A DNA stretch of 49,541 nt from positions 1 to 49,541 of the forward strand of contig JAPKYA010000110.1 in NCBI GenBank assembly GCA_026394565.1, given 5' to 3'. Shown piece after piece: positions 1 through 8,419 of this stretch. Made by a program: the position numbers and the translations under genes. The notes beneath the pieces were generated by a model. That model searched no databases, had not been told where the DNA came from, and worked only from the letters and a program-made list of their open reading frames with translations. This DNA is from Methanothrix sp. (GTDB lineage: Archaea > Halobacteriota > Methanosarcinia > Methanotrichales > Methanotrichaceae). How positions within the stretch are numbered: the first letter of the stretch is position 1; each line of letters opens with the position of its first letter.

Positions 1-139
1 TGTCGTTCTTCTTCTGGCCTATCTGAAAGTTCTTGATCTCAAACTCGCCGCCCATGTCCATGATCTTGTCCAAGACCTTTGTTAGGATCTGCGAGTCGAT
101 GAGATGGCCCTGCATCTCAATATCTGCAATTTCGCTCAT
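1..139 (-). CDS. N-terminus of LOR/SDH-family (TIGR00300) ornithine cyclodeaminase-like protein, cut by window edge
   Basis: Only the first 46 codons lie in the window. The peptide starts MSEIADIEMQGHLIDS and continues through GGEFEIKNFQIG. This EGHLIDS/GGEFEI pattern is typical of the archaeal LOR/SDH (TIGR00300) family. Family knowledge: a Methanococcus member has been reported to be an ornithine cyclodeaminase, but annotation of the family is mixed. It is the last gene seen of a minus-strand run that starts near 5252 and follows the RNA ligase after 13 bases, so co-transcription is likely. The catalytic part is outside the window, so the function is inferred from the N-terminus only. Confidence 0.6.
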   Translation of the reverse strand, partial: MSEIADIEMQGHLIDSQILTKVLDKIMDMGGEFEIKNFQIGQKKND

Positions 140-152
140 AAGCTTTGGCCTT

Positions 153-1274
153 CTACCACATTTCCCCATCCAGGAGCGCCTGGGTTTTATCGTTTGTGCT
201 CATGACAAGCTTTGTGATTCTTACCACATAGCCGTCGTCATCGGGCTCGGGCGGCTCGAAGATGGTGCGAATTCCGCATCTCCGGAGGTGATGCTCAAAC
301 TCCCTGGCCGTCTGCAGGCTTTTCACCCGGATCTGCACCTTCTGCACAATATTTTCGCCCTGCTGCGCTCTCTGGATGGTCTCGACCAGAGGCAGGAGAA
401 TGCTCTCACCCAAAGACAGAGCCCTCGCCCTTCTATCCTCTTCCGACTCATTCCATTCCACAGACTGAAAGCCCACCCGCACGGCCCGGGAGACAAAGAA
501 GTCCAGAGCATAGTCATTATAGTAGCGAAAAGCCACGGCCAGGTCGCTGCAATTGGTGCGAGAGCTGGTGTACTTTAGCGGTGCCACAATATTTTCCGGG
601 TCTTTCATGACCACGCCCTCTCGCCCCTGGCGGCCAAGCTTGATCACGATCTGCTTGATCCTCTCTGCAGCGCTCTCCTTATGAAACTCGCCCAAAAAGG
701 CGGTGGCCAACAGGCCGAACTCCTGGGCAAATTCGTGGGTTTTATGCACACCCAAGGTGCTCTTGCCGTTCTTTTCGGCTATATCGAAGAGATAGAATTC
801 AATCGTGTCCGTAGGATAGATTTTATTTGATACGTAGGGATTTTCCGGGCCCACCATCTCTCCGCACAATACCCTTTGAGGATGCTTTTCGAATACGGCC
901 TCAGGCACCAGCCGGCGCGCCACCTCCGTGGAATAGGGACAGATAAACCCGCCTCGGGTAAGGGCCACAATCTCACCGTTTAAGGAGAGGATGCGCACAT
1001 TATGGCCGTTCATCTTCTCCTCCACAGCCACAAGATCGGAAAAATGCCGCTTTATCGCCGCAGCGAGCATGAGAGGACGGCGGATCTTGGGATAGCCGAA
1101 AACGATCTCGCCGTTTTCAAAAACAACAGTCCCGGCCTCGATCCCCGAGGCCTCCTTTTCAAAGCGGAGAAGCCGTGGCTCGGGCCAGGCAGATTCTCTG
1201 ATTACCGTCTCTTGCAGGCCTTGCAGCCTTTCTTTAGTTATTCCCAGTCTCTGTGCAACTCTTGCCAGATTCAT
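153..1274 (-). CDS. ATP-dependent RNA ligase, archaeal Rnl3 family
   Basis: 373 aa, the usual length for archaeal Rnl3 ligases such as the Methanothermobacter and Pyrococcus homodimeric enzymes. The nucleotidyl-transfer motif EKMNG is at residues 86-90, with Lys87 the predicted AMP-accepting lysine. Further conserved stretches follow: GGFICPYS, a FYLFDI segment, and EGVVMK near residue 220 (motif IV/V region). The rest is the all-helical C-terminal dimerisation region of the family. These enzymes join or circularise RNA ends through an adenylylated intermediate. The start overlaps the end of the upstream CBS gene by 4 bases, so translation is probably coupled. The link between an RNA ligase and CBS regulatory proteins is not explained by known biochemistry. 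Confidence 0.88.
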   Translation of the reverse strand: MNLARVAQRLGITKERLQGLQETVIRESAWPEPRLLRFEKEASGIEAGTVVFENGEIVFGYPKIRRPLMLAAAIKRHFSDLVAVEEKMNGHNVRILSLNGEIVALTRGGFICPYSTEVARRLVPEAVFEKHPQRVLCGEMVGPENPYVSNKIYPTDTIEFYLFDIAEKNGKSTLGVHKTHEFAQEFGLLATAFLGEFHKESAAERIKQIVIKLGRQGREGVVMKDPENIVAPLKYTSSRTNCSDLAVAFRYYNDYALDFFVSRAVRVGFQSVEWNESEEDRRARALSLGESILLPLVETIQRAQQGENIVQKVQIRVKSLQTAREFEHHLRRCGIRTIFEPPEPDDDGYVVRITKLVMSTNDKTQALLDGEMW

Positions 1275-2059
1275 CCGGTCCTCACCAGATAATCCAAGAT
1301 GGACCGCCTGGTGATCATGCCCACTACCTCTTCCCGGTGATTGAGAACGGGCAGGCCGCCTCTGTTCTCAGCGAGAATGATATTCTTAACCTCATCCAGA
1401 GGAGTATCGGCATATACGTACTTCACATCGTGAGTCATCACATCTGAGACCAGGATGTTATAGATGCGTGCGTATTGCTTGCTGGCTGTATCGTTCAGAT
1501 CCCTGAAGGCACGCAGGGACTTGGCCACATCCCTTTCCGATATTATGCCCACCAGCCGGCCACCCTCCACCACAGGAAGCCTTCCTACGTCTCTATCCAG
1601 AATCATGCGCCGGGCGTGAACCAGCCGGTCATTGGGGTTGGCGGTGAGGGGAAAACGCATTGCGTCGGATGCCATGCCGCTTACCTTTACAGACGCCAGT
1701 ATCTCTCTGGGCCGAACCCAGCCCAGAACCTTCTCGCCTTCCATTGCCACCAGAACGCTGGTCTTCTGCAAAAGGACCATGGCATCCTGCACGTCCATAT
1801 CCGGGAGTACCTTGATTACGGAGTCCATGGTGGCGGACGCCACATGCAGAGAGGATGCAGGCATTCCCAGGGATTTTCTGGTTCCCAGAACGCGAGCAAT
1901 CTGCCTCGTGGTGATTATGCCGCCCATCTTGTCCTTGTTGGTGACCAAGAGCCTTCTCAGATCATTCTTTTCCATCAGATCCAGCGCATGGCCCAGTCTC
2001 TCGGATTTGTCGATGGTAACGGGCTCGCTCATGATGTCCTTTACCTGCATTACTTCCAC
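1271..2059 (-). CDS. CBS-domain protein A (four CBS motifs)
   Basis: 262 aa made almost entirely of CBS motifs, arranged as two pairs. Each repeat has the pattern V-x-D-I-M then a GRLPVV-type strand and a GIIxERD helix, for example residues 5-60 (VKDIMSEPVTI) and the last repeat (VSDVMTHDVKY ... GGLPVLNHREEVVGMITRR). CBS pairs normally bind adenosyl ligands such as AMP, ATP or SAM and regulate an attached or partner protein. No catalytic domain is present, so it must act through a partner. It is the fifth and last CBS gene of the run and overlaps both neighbours by a few bases. The ligand cannot be read from sequence. Confidence 0.85.
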   Translation of the reverse strand: MEVMQVKDIMSEPVTIDKSERLGHALDLMEKNDLRRLLVTNKDKMGGIITTRQIARVLGTRKSLGMPASSLHVASATMDSVIKVLPDMDVQDAMVLLQKTSVLVAMEGEKVLGWVRPREILASVKVSGMASDAMRFPLTANPNDRLVHARRMILDRDVGRLPVVEGGRLVGIISERDVAKSLRAFRDLNDTASKQYARIYNILVSDVMTHDVKYVYADTPLDEVKNIILAENRGGLPVLNHREEVVGMITRRSILDYLVRTG

Positions 2060-2910
2060 CTCCCAACCTCTGTAATGATCTCATCGGCGGAGAAGTAGCC
2101 CACCACTTCATTCTTGTCCATAACCGGCATGCCGATGATGTTCTTCTCCACTAGGGTCTGGCTCGCCTGCACGGCCTTTATCTCCGAGCCGATGGTAAAA
2201 ATAGGCGATGTCATGATGTCCTCCGCCACAAAAGGCATCTGCTTTATATAGCGATACTGCTTTCTGCCGCCAGTGCTCTCTTTTCGGGTCATTTTGATGT
2301 TCTTGGTCTCCATCTCGTCCTTCGGCCCCATGATCTTGGAAAAGGTAAGACCGGAGCGGGTCACAATGCCCACGGGAGTCGTATTGTCCTCGTAGACCAG
2401 GGCGCGGCTCTGGCCTTGCACATTCATCTCTTCCAGGACATGGCCAATGGTATGGTGGCGGTGCACACGCAGGACATTCTTGCTCATCATGTCTCCGACC
2501 GTCGCTTTGAGATCCTGCTCAGAGAAGTACAACATTATGTCCCGGGATGTAATCATGCCCACGATCTCGCCATCTCGTTCCACCGGCAGGCCGGAAACGC
2601 CGTTTTCTATGAGAAGCTCTGCTGCTTGCGGCATAGTGGCATCAGGGAATATGGTGATGGGCTTCTCAGTCATTACCACCTGGATGGGAACCTTGTCAAT
2701 GGGCCTTCTGCGCCACTCCGGAGCCGCCTGGTTGAGCCTATTGGTGATATCGTACTTGGTAACGATGCCCACCAGCTTGCCGTCGTCCATTACCGGCAAT
2801 CTGCCAATGCCGTACTTGAACATCAGATTCCTAGCCCTCTGAATGGGCTCGTTTCGCTCAATGACGTATATGGGAGCGCTCATGTAATCTTTGACTTTCT
2901 TTATTATCAT
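2050..2910 (-). CDS. CBS-domain protein B (four CBS motifs)
   Basis: 286 aa with four CBS repeats: VKDYMSAPIYV (near residue 6), VVMTEKPITIF, VGDMMSKNVLRV and AEDIMTSPIFTI near the C-terminus. A basic linker with KMTRKESTGGRKQYRYIK lies between repeats three and four and is the only part not explained by the CBS fold; it could contact nucleic acid or a partner. The ATG at 2910 overlaps the stop of the upstream CBS gene in ATGA fashion, and the gene's end overlaps the next start by 10 bases, so the genes form one translationally coupled unit. No effector domain is present. Confidence 0.85.
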   Translation of the reverse strand: MIIKKVKDYMSAPIYVIERNEPIQRARNLMFKYGIGRLPVMDDGKLVGIVTKYDITNRLNQAAPEWRRRPIDKVPIQVVMTEKPITIFPDATMPQAAELLIENGVSGLPVERDGEIVGMITSRDIMLYFSEQDLKATVGDMMSKNVLRVHRHHTIGHVLEEMNVQGQSRALVYEDNTTPVGIVTRSGLTFSKIMGPKDEMETKNIKMTRKESTGGRKQYRYIKQMPFVAEDIMTSPIFTIGSEIKAVQASQTLVEKNIIGMPVMDKNEVVGYFSADEIITEVGRWK

Positions 2911-3890
2911 GCTAGAATTCCTCTGTTCTCGGCTAACGCCCTCACGTAGTCTCTCTCCGTCAGAATGCCGACTAAAGATCCCTTGTCCATGACAGGCAAG
3001 GATCCAATGTCATTGTCCATCATCTTCCTGGCTGCCTGGCCCAGGTCGGCTTTCTTCTCCGTGGCCAGCAAGCTTCTCTTGATCAGGCTCTTGATGGGCT
3101 GATTCATTACCTCTCCAATATCGCCGGTAACCACCTTTTCAAATGCTTCTCCGCTGCCCAGATATTTCATGATATCCGAGGCGGTGACCATGCCCATGAG
3201 GACACCCTCCTGCACCACCGGCATGCGCCGGAAGCCCTTCTGGATGATCATCCTGGTCATCTTCTCGATAGTGGTCTGCGCCGGTGCCGTCACCACATTG
3301 GGGCTCATAAAGGCCTCCACGGTAAGGCCGGTATCCAGGCCCCGGCAAAAGTGCACGAAGTCCTCTTCGGTAATTATGGCCTTGATGCGAGTATCCTCAT
3401 CGCAGATGGGAAGACCGCCCACGTTCTTCTCGTACATCAGCTTCAAAACGTCATTTAGAGTGGCTTTGTCACTGGCGTAGGTGAGGTTGGTGCTCATGAT
3501 CTCAGTGATATCGGCATTTATGGCAGTGAATATGTTTCCGCCGTACTTTTCCCGCAAGAGATTGTGCCGCAGTCCCCCGCCCAGGAAGTCCACCACGTCC
3601 ACTGAGGTCACGAAGCCGATCAGCCTCTTTGTGCCCGGATCAGCGATGGGAAGCCGGGAGAAGCCATAGAAGGTCATGGTCTTTATGGCACCCATGATGG
3701 TGGTAGTGGGCGGAACGGTGACCACATCCGGCGAGGCTACACCCACCACGTCGCTCGCCCGCTTAGCATGCCGGGAGTCGAATTGCAGGGGTCCTCTATC
3801 CCCCGAGCCGGGGGCTATGGGCATGCGATCGTTCTTTTGCGGTATCCTTGTTACTTCTTTTCCCGTTGTTGGCCCTTTGCTCATCTTCAC
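2907..3890 (-). CDS. CBS-domain protein C (four CBS motifs)
   Basis: 327 aa, the longest of the five. A polar N-terminal extension of about 45 residues (with KNDRMPIAPGSGDRGP) precedes the first CBS motif ASDVVGVASPDVVTV. Three further repeats follow: ITEIMSTNLTYA, VEAFMSPNVVTA and IGEVMNQPIKSL, ending with VGILTERDYVRALAEN. The fold suggests a ligand-sensing scaffold with no enzyme domain. It overlaps the previous and following CBS genes by 4 bases each. I infer that the five proteins form hetero-oligomers or respond to different adenosine ligands; the sequence does not prove this. Confidence 0.85.
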   Translation of the reverse strand: MKMSKGPTTGKEVTRIPQKNDRMPIAPGSGDRGPLQFDSRHAKRASDVVGVASPDVVTVPPTTTIMGAIKTMTFYGFSRLPIADPGTKRLIGFVTSVDVVDFLGGGLRHNLLREKYGGNIFTAINADITEIMSTNLTYASDKATLNDVLKLMYEKNVGGLPICDEDTRIKAIITEEDFVHFCRGLDTGLTVEAFMSPNVVTAPAQTTIEKMTRMIIQKGFRRMPVVQEGVLMGMVTASDIMKYLGSGEAFEKVVTGDIGEVMNQPIKSLIKRSLLATEKKADLGQAARKMMDNDIGSLPVMDKGSLVGILTERDYVRALAENRGILA

Positions 3891-4687
3891 TCACCAAGGT
3901 AGCTTTTGATCAGATCGTTCCTATCCACAATTCCCACGAGCTTTCCGTCGTCCACCACGGACATCCTGCCTACATTGTGCTTGAGCATCAGCTCGATGGC
4001 TGTTGCCACGCTGTCTTCCGGCTTGACGCTAAATAGCGGCGAGCTCATAAATTTCTCTACAGGCATCTGCATCGAGTCCGCCGGCCTTCTCTCGCTCTCC
4101 TTGCCGATCCGAGCTGTGCCTTTCAGCAGATCAAATCGGGTGATCATTCCTATGAGCTTGCCGTCCTTGACCACGGGAAGGCCTGTGAAATCCTTCTCGA
4201 CCATCAGATCCCAGATCTTGGTTACGTGATCATCAGGGCGGGTGGTTACAACTTTGCCGGTCATAATCTCTGATACCGACTTATGCGGCACATTCTCCAA
4301 ATCGATGTTCTTGAACACGTCTAAAAGGCTAACAACACCCCTTAGCAAGAGCTTCTCCTCGGACTCAACCACAGGAAGTAATGTTCTATTTTCCTTGAGC
4401 ATGAGCCTGGCGGCATCATGAATATCCATCTTCCCCGTCACAATAGGAACCTGCACCACATAGCCCGATACCGTCACATTCGACTTGGTCGAGGTCACAC
4501 GCAGCATATCCTGGTTGGTAACGATTCCAATAACTATGCCTTTGCTGTCTACAACCGGCAGTCCACGCACATGGTTGTCTCGGATCATCTGACGCGCTTT
4601 GGTCAGAAAAGTGGAATCCTCGACGTATAGAGGATCTCTGGACATAATATCTTCTACTAACATAGTTTTTCCCCTGCTGTCCAGCAT
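3887..4687 (-). CDS. CBS-domain protein D (four CBS motifs)
   Basis: About 266 aa from the ATG at 4687. A second candidate ATG at 4663 begins directly with MLVEDIMSRDPL and has AGGGG seven bases upstream. An open frame extends back to 4741, but that would overlap the upstream CBS gene by 44 bases and adds no recognisable sequence. Four CBS repeats: VEDIMSRDPLYV, the VSGYVVQVPIVTG repeat, VSEIMTGKVVTT and VEKFMSSPLFSV, ending GIVDRNDLIKSYLGE. A GKESERRPADSMQ linker separates repeats three and four. No catalytic domain. It ends with a 4-base overlap into the next CBS gene. Confidence 0.83.
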   Translation of the reverse strand: MLDSRGKTMLVEDIMSRDPLYVEDSTFLTKARQMIRDNHVRGLPVVDSKGIVIGIVTNQDMLRVTSTKSNVTVSGYVVQVPIVTGKMDIHDAARLMLKENRTLLPVVESEEKLLLRGVVSLLDVFKNIDLENVPHKSVSEIMTGKVVTTRPDDHVTKIWDLMVEKDFTGLPVVKDGKLIGMITRFDLLKGTARIGKESERRPADSMQMPVEKFMSSPLFSVKPEDSVATAIELMLKHNVGRMSVVDDGKLVGIVDRNDLIKSYLGE

Positions 4688-4697
4688 TAATGATATT

Positions 4698-5252
4698 CTA
4701 CCTTTTTCCGTCCCTGCAGCTCCAGCAGAGCAACTCTCCATTCACGCTCTCCAGGGTATCTGAGAGCTGGCCGCAAACCTCACAGATTCCACGCACCATC
4801 CCCCGGGGCCCTTCGAAATGAATGCTCTCCCGGTGCATCTCCAATAGATCGCTTAAAATCTCATTCAAACCGAGGGAGGACCCGGAGACAAGATCCGTAT
4901 CGGTAATTATGCCCACGAGCTTTCCTTTGAATATCACGGGCAGCCGCTTTACTCCAGAGCGAAGCATCAAGACGGCAGCTTCGCGTAGGCTGGCATCAGG
5001 TTCGATGGAAACTACGGGAGCGCTCATGATCTCTGCCACCTTTAGATTTCTGGGATCGATTCCCTGGGCTAAGACCTTCTTTACCAGATCCCTTTCCGTC
5101 AAAATGCCGGTGGGCTTGTCGCCGGATACTATTATCAGACTGCCCACGTTGGCCGAGCCCATCTTTTTGGCAGCGCTCAAAATGTCCAGGTCGGCATCGG
5201 CTGTGATCACCGGCCGGGTCATGATATCTCGCACTGGAATCTCTGTCTCCAT
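4698..5252 (-). CDS. CBS-pair protein E with C-terminal zinc ribbon
   Basis: 184 aa and the first gene of the CBS run. One CBS pair occupies residues 1-125 (VRDIMTRPVITA and VAEIMSAPVVSI, each followed by a LTERD/ITDTD helix). The C-terminus has C157-x2-C160 and C176-x2-C179, a typical four-cysteine zinc ribbon, which none of the other four CBS proteins has. Known family context: archaeal CBS proteins with a small zinc ribbon are common, but their partners are unknown. The ATG at 5252 has GGGAGAAG about nine bases upstream. It could be the nucleic-acid- or protein-binding member of the group, but that is inference. Confidence 0.85.
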   Translation of the reverse strand: METEIPVRDIMTRPVITADADLDILSAAKKMGSANVGSLIIVSGDKPTGILTERDLVKKVLAQGIDPRNLKVAEIMSAPVVSIEPDASLREAAVLMLRSGVKRLPVIFKGKLVGIITDTDLVSGSSLGLNEILSDLLEMHRESIHFEGPRGMVRGICEVCGQLSDTLESVNGELLCWSCRDGKR

Positions 5253-5299
5253 TGGCCAATCTTCTCCCTGATAGCTCTATATCCTTATCAGAGTGCTAA

Positions 5300-5314
5300 T
5301 GATATAAAAGGCTA
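5300..5314 (-). promoter_or_regulatory. Probable archaeal TATA box of the CBS/RNA-ligase run
   Basis: Read on the minus strand, the stretch CTTTTATATCA lies about 50-60 bases before the ATG at 5252 and is the only good TATA-like sequence in the gap to moaB. An archaeal start site would be expected about 25 bases further on, leaving a short 5' leader with the GGGAGAAG ribosome-binding site. Confidence 0.45.
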
Positions 5315-5359
5315 CTGCGGCCCCATAGGAATTAATATGATTGATATTATTTTTTCATT

Positions 5360-5833
5360 TTATTCATATATATGCCCAAGAATATGCCCAATTTCCGCCA
5401 GAATGAGATCCATACCCAGTCGCGCCGCGCCCGGCGAGCCGGGCAGACAGAAGACCGGCCTGTCATGATAAACTCCAGCCGCGGCCCTTGTGAGCATGGC
5501 GCGAGAGCCCACCTCATCCAGGCTTTTGTAGCGGAAGATCTCACCAAAGCCGGGAAGCGTCTTTTCAAAGAGCGGCTCAATGGCCTCTATTGTCAAATCC
5601 AAATGAGTAAGACCGGTGCCTCCGCAGATAACGATGGCATCAGCATCGCTTTTTTCCACAGCCTCCCGCAACACAAGGCCGTCCGGCAGAAGAGCGTAGC
5701 GGGCGGTATGTCCTGCCGCTTTGATCTTCGCCAAGATCACCTGGCCGGATAGATCCTCCGCCTCCTCCGGGCTTCTCGCCTGCCCAAACTTTTGATAGCG
5801 GGATGTGCTCGCGACCACTACATCTATGATCAT
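5360..5833 (-). CDS. moaB: MoaB/MogA-type molybdopterin-binding protein
   Basis: 157 aa from the ATG at 5833, which has AAAGGAAACAGC just upstream; the open frame runs back to 5908 but the extra residues are not family-like. Visible motifs are VVVASTSRY at the start, AIVICGGTGLTHLDLTIEA in the middle (the GGTG and TxxD/TxE motif that binds molybdopterin) and VFCLPGSPGAARLG near the end. The family adenylylates molybdopterin during molybdenum/tungsten cofactor synthesis, needed by formylmethanofuran dehydrogenase in a methanogen. It is divergently oriented to the DUF1786 gene with only 31 bases between start codons. Confidence 0.87.
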   Translation of the reverse strand: MIIDVVVASTSRYQKFGQARSPEEAEDLSGQVILAKIKAAGHTARYALLPDGLVLREAVEKSDADAIVICGGTGLTHLDLTIEAIEPLFEKTLPGFGEIFRYKSLDEVGSRAMLTRAAAGVYHDRPVFCLPGSPGAARLGMDLILAEIGHILGHIYE

Positions 5834-5864
5834 GCTGTTTCCTTTATGGATATGAGATAAATCT

Positions 5865-6902
5865 ATGTCGCTTTTGGCAATTGATGTAGGGGCAGGCACC
5901 CAGGACATTCTGCTTTATGACGAGGATGTATCCCTGGAAGGCTCGACCAAGATGGTTTTGCCCAGCCAAACCGTGCTGGTGGGAAACAGGATAAACAGAG
6001 CCCGTCTGGCGGGCAGGGATGTATTCCTGCGCGGGCCGACCATGGGGGGCGGGGCTTCTACAGCGGCGGTAAGATGGCATCTGGCCGCAGGGCTGCGGGT
6101 TTACGCCACGCCGTCGGCGGGCGCAACCATAAATGACAATCTGGAGCGCGTGGCTGCCTTAGGTGTCGCGATTCAAGAGGAGGCCCCTGCCCGGGCCGAG
6201 GTCATCGAAACGGGGGACATAGACATTGCCGCGTTAGCTCATGCCTTGCAGATCTTCGACATCGCTTCGCCCAGGGATATGGCGGTTGCCGTGCAGGATC
6301 ACGGTTACTCTCCCGACCGATCAAACCGTTTGGTTCGATTTGAGCATCTGGCTGCAGCTATCAGATCCGGCGGGAGCCTGGAGGCTTTCGCCTACCGGAA
6401 GCCTCCGGCGGCCATGACCAGGATGCTGGCCGTCCAGGGAGCCCTGGAAGAAGCGGGAATACAGCCGCTTCTCATGGACACCGGCCCGGCAGCGATCTTT
6501 GGGGCAGCACTCGATTTGCCGGATGAGAGGCCTGCGCTTATCATCAATTTCGGAAACGGCCATACTGTGGCCGCCCTGCTGACCGAGGACCGGATCATGG
6601 GCATCTTCGAGCACCACACCGCAGAGCTTTCCCCGGAAAAGCTGCGCGAGTTTGCAGAAAAGCTATGCAACGGAACAATTAAAAGCAGCGAGGTCTTCGA
6701 GGATGGGGGCCATGGAGCCTATGTCGATAGCGTTCCCGGCAAGGTGGGCACAACGCTCGTCACCGGCCCGTGCCGGCAGACATTTCTCTCCAGCGGAGCC
6801 CTGAAGGGCGCTGTTGCCGCGTCTCCCGGCGGGGATATGATGATCACGGGATGCATCGGCCTGGTCAAGGCCTGGAAACAAAAAGAGGATTTATGGAGAT
6901 AG
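5865..6902 (+). CDS. DUF1786 family ASKHA-fold protein
   Basis: 345 aa. The N-terminus LLAIDVGAGTQDILLYD is a phosphate-1 loop of the ASKHA (actin/hexokinase/Hsp70) ATPase fold, and IINFGNGHTVAALL near residue 230 looks like phosphate-2. The length and the motif GPTMGGGASTAAVRWHL match DUF1786, often mislabelled as a pyruvate formate-lyase activating enzyme in archaeal databases; no radical-SAM CxxxCxxC motif is present, so that label is wrong here. The molecular function is unknown. Its last 10 bases overlap the start of bud32, and the two are surely co-transcribed. Kae1, the usual Bud32 partner, is also an ASKHA protein, but this sequence is not Kae1. Confidence 0.8.
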   Translation: MSLLAIDVGAGTQDILLYDEDVSLEGSTKMVLPSQTVLVGNRINRARLAGRDVFLRGPTMGGGASTAAVRWHLAAGLRVYATPSAGATINDNLERVAALGVAIQEEAPARAEVIETGDIDIAALAHALQIFDIASPRDMAVAVQDHGYSPDRSNRLVRFEHLAAAIRSGGSLEAFAYRKPPAAMTRMLAVQGALEEAGIQPLLMDTGPAAIFGAALDLPDERPALIINFGNGHTVAALLTEDRIMGIFEHHTAELSPEKLREFAEKLCNGTIKSSEVFEDGGHGAYVDSVPGKVGTTLVTGPCRQTFLSSGALKGAVAASPGGDMMITGCIGLVKAWKQKEDLWR

Positions 6903-7465
6903 CGAGAGGCGCAGAAGCCATCATCACTTTAGAAGAGGGAGTCGTAAAGAAGGAGCGGCATGCCAAGAGCTACCGGCAGCCAGCGCTCGATGAGCGTATC
7001 CGGCAGGAGAGGACCCAGCGAGAGGCCAGGATTATGTCCGATGCCCGCAAACACGGGGTTCTCACGCCCATCATCTGCGATGTCTCTCGCTTTGAGCTCA
7101 GAATGGAGTGGATCGCGGGCGAGAAGCTCAAGGATATCATCAACATAGAACTCTCGGAGATGGTGGGGGAGACTGTGGGAAGGCTGCACCGGGGCGGAAT
7201 TGTGCATGGAGACCTGACCACATCCAATATGATGCTCACCCGCGGCAAGATCTGTCTCATCGACTTCGGCCTGTCATTTTATGAAAGAGCGGTGGAAGCG
7301 CAGGGAGTGGATGTGCATGTATACTTTCAGACCCTGGAGAGCACGCACGACCGGCCGGATGAGCTGATGGAGGCTTTTGTGGCCGGATACACCCGGACTT
7401 ACCCCCATGCGGAAGCGGTCTTGCAGAGGGTCAAGGAGATCAAGGCGCGGGGCAGATACCTGTGA
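6893..7465 (+). CDS. bud32: KEOPS complex kinase/ATPase Bud32
   Basis: 190 aa from the ATG at 6893, preceded by AAAGAGGATTT. It has the compact protein-kinase-like Bud32 fold: GAEAIITLE at the start, VVKKERHAKSYR with the ATP-contacting lysine, the catalytic loop VHGDLTTSN at residues 104-112 and the DFG motif at 124-126. The C-terminal basic tail KARGRYL is typical. In the KEOPS complex it supports Kae1 in making the t6A modification at position 37 of tRNAs. In many euryarchaea bud32 is fused to kae1; here it stands alone and overlaps a different ASKHA gene by 10 bases. Confidence 0.92.
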   Translation: MEIARGAEAIITLEEGVVKKERHAKSYRQPALDERIRQERTQREARIMSDARKHGVLTPIICDVSRFELRMEWIAGEKLKDIINIELSEMVGETVGRLHRGGIVHGDLTTSNMMLTRGKICLIDFGLSFYERAVEAQGVDVHVYFQTLESTHDRPDELMEAFVAGYTRTYPHAEAVLQRVKEIKARGRYL

Positions 7466-7524
7466 ATCCATCATCAGCAACTTTATGTAGGTTATGATTA
7501 ATTTAATTCCAAGGTGATAACCCA

Positions 7525-7794
7525 ATGGCTGAAGATGATGTCGTGTTCGTCGGCAATAAGCCTGTGATGAACTACGTGCTGGCAGAGGTTACACAGTTCA
7601 ACAGCGGCGCCAAGGATGTCAGGATCATGGCCAGGGGCCGGGCGATCTCCAGGGCGGTAGATGTGGCTGAGGTTTCAAGGTCCCGCTTTCTGCCGGATGT
7701 CACAGTGAAAGGCATCTCTATCTCCACGGAGGTTCTCAATACCGAACGAGGAGAGACCAATGTCTCGGCAATTGAGATCACAATCGGCAAGTGA
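7525..7794 (+). CDS. albA: Alba DNA/RNA-binding chromatin protein
   Basis: 89 aa, the normal Alba size. It starts with [13 protein letters not shown], the signature segment of Alba with its basic nucleic-acid-binding strand, and continues with [17 protein letters not shown] and the hairpin of [14 protein letters not shown]. Alba dimers coat DNA and also bind RNA in archaea. The ATG follows AAGGTGATAACCCA, a strong ribosome-binding site. A TATA-like CTTTATG stretch occurs in the 59-base gap after bud32, so it may have its own promoter. The lysine count near the N-terminus is low, so acetylation control cannot be judged. Confidence 0.92.
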   Translation: MAEDDVVFVGNKPVMNYVLAEVTQFNSGAKDVRIMARGRAISRAVDVAEVSRSRFLPDVTVKGISISTEVLNTERGETNVSAIEITIGK

Positions 7795-7803
7795 GATAAT
7801 ATT

Positions 7804-8418
7804 TTGACAACCTCTTTGGGAGTCATATCCTCGGGTCGGGGAGAGAATTTGCGCTACATTCTGCATGAAGAGCGCGCCGGTCGGCTGCCCGCCCGGGTTA
7901 GAATAGTTCTCACAGATCAGCCGGATGCAGGAGCCCTCCGGATCGCAAAGGAGTTTTGCGTTCCCTGCCATTTTATCGATCCCTCTAACCATCGCCGGGA
8001 GGAGTACGATCAAAAGCTGATCGCCCACCTGGAGGCGGAAGGCGTGGAATTGGTGGTTCTCACCGGCTACATGAGGATTCTGTCATCCCTATTCGTGCGC
8101 CGTTACAAGGACAGGATCCTCAATATTCATCCCGCTCTTCTGCCCTCATTTCGGGGCATGGATGCCTTCTCCCAGGCTCTGGAGTACGGCGTAAAATGGA
8201 CGGGCACGACTGTTCATATCGTGGATGAGGATGTGGACCACGGACCCATTGTCTACCAGAGGCCGGTGCCCGTTTTGGAGAACGATACCCACGATAGCCT
8301 CAAGGCCAGGATTCAGAGGGCGGAGCACAAAGCCTACCCCCATGCGATAAAGATGTTTATAGAAGGCTGGCCAAAAGTGCAGGGAAGAAAGCTCGTCTGG
8401 CAAAGAGAGGAGAAATAA
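7804..8418 (+). CDS. purN: Phosphoribosylglycinamide formyltransferase (PurN)
   Basis: 204 aa, starting at TTG. The start motif LGVISSGRGENLRYIL binds the phosphoribosyl end. The catalytic signature NIHPALLPSFRG is at residues 107-118 (Asn107, His109), and VDEDVDHGPI carries the conserved aspartate. It transfers a formyl group from formyl-tetrahydropterin to glycinamide ribonucleotide in step three of purine synthesis. Many methanogens lack PurN and use the formate-dependent PurT, so its folate-type donor here is worth noting. It lies 9 bases after alba and 1 base before the HIT gene, so the three are probably read together. Confidence 0.9.
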   Translation: MTTSLGVISSGRGENLRYILHEERAGRLPARVRIVLTDQPDAGALRIAKEFCVPCHFIDPSNHRREEYDQKLIAHLEAEGVELVVLTGYMRILSSLFVRRYKDRILNIHPALLPSFRGMDAFSQALEYGVKWTGTTVHIVDEDVDHGPIVYQRPVPVLENDTHDSLKARIQRAEHKAYPHAIKMFIEGWPKVQGRKLVWQREEK

Positions 8419-8419
8419 C

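Noticed and set aside
5865-6902. Pyruvate formate-lyase activating enzyme label for the DUF1786 protein
   Set aside because: No CxxxCxxC radical-SAM motif; the N-terminus is an ASKHA phosphate loop.
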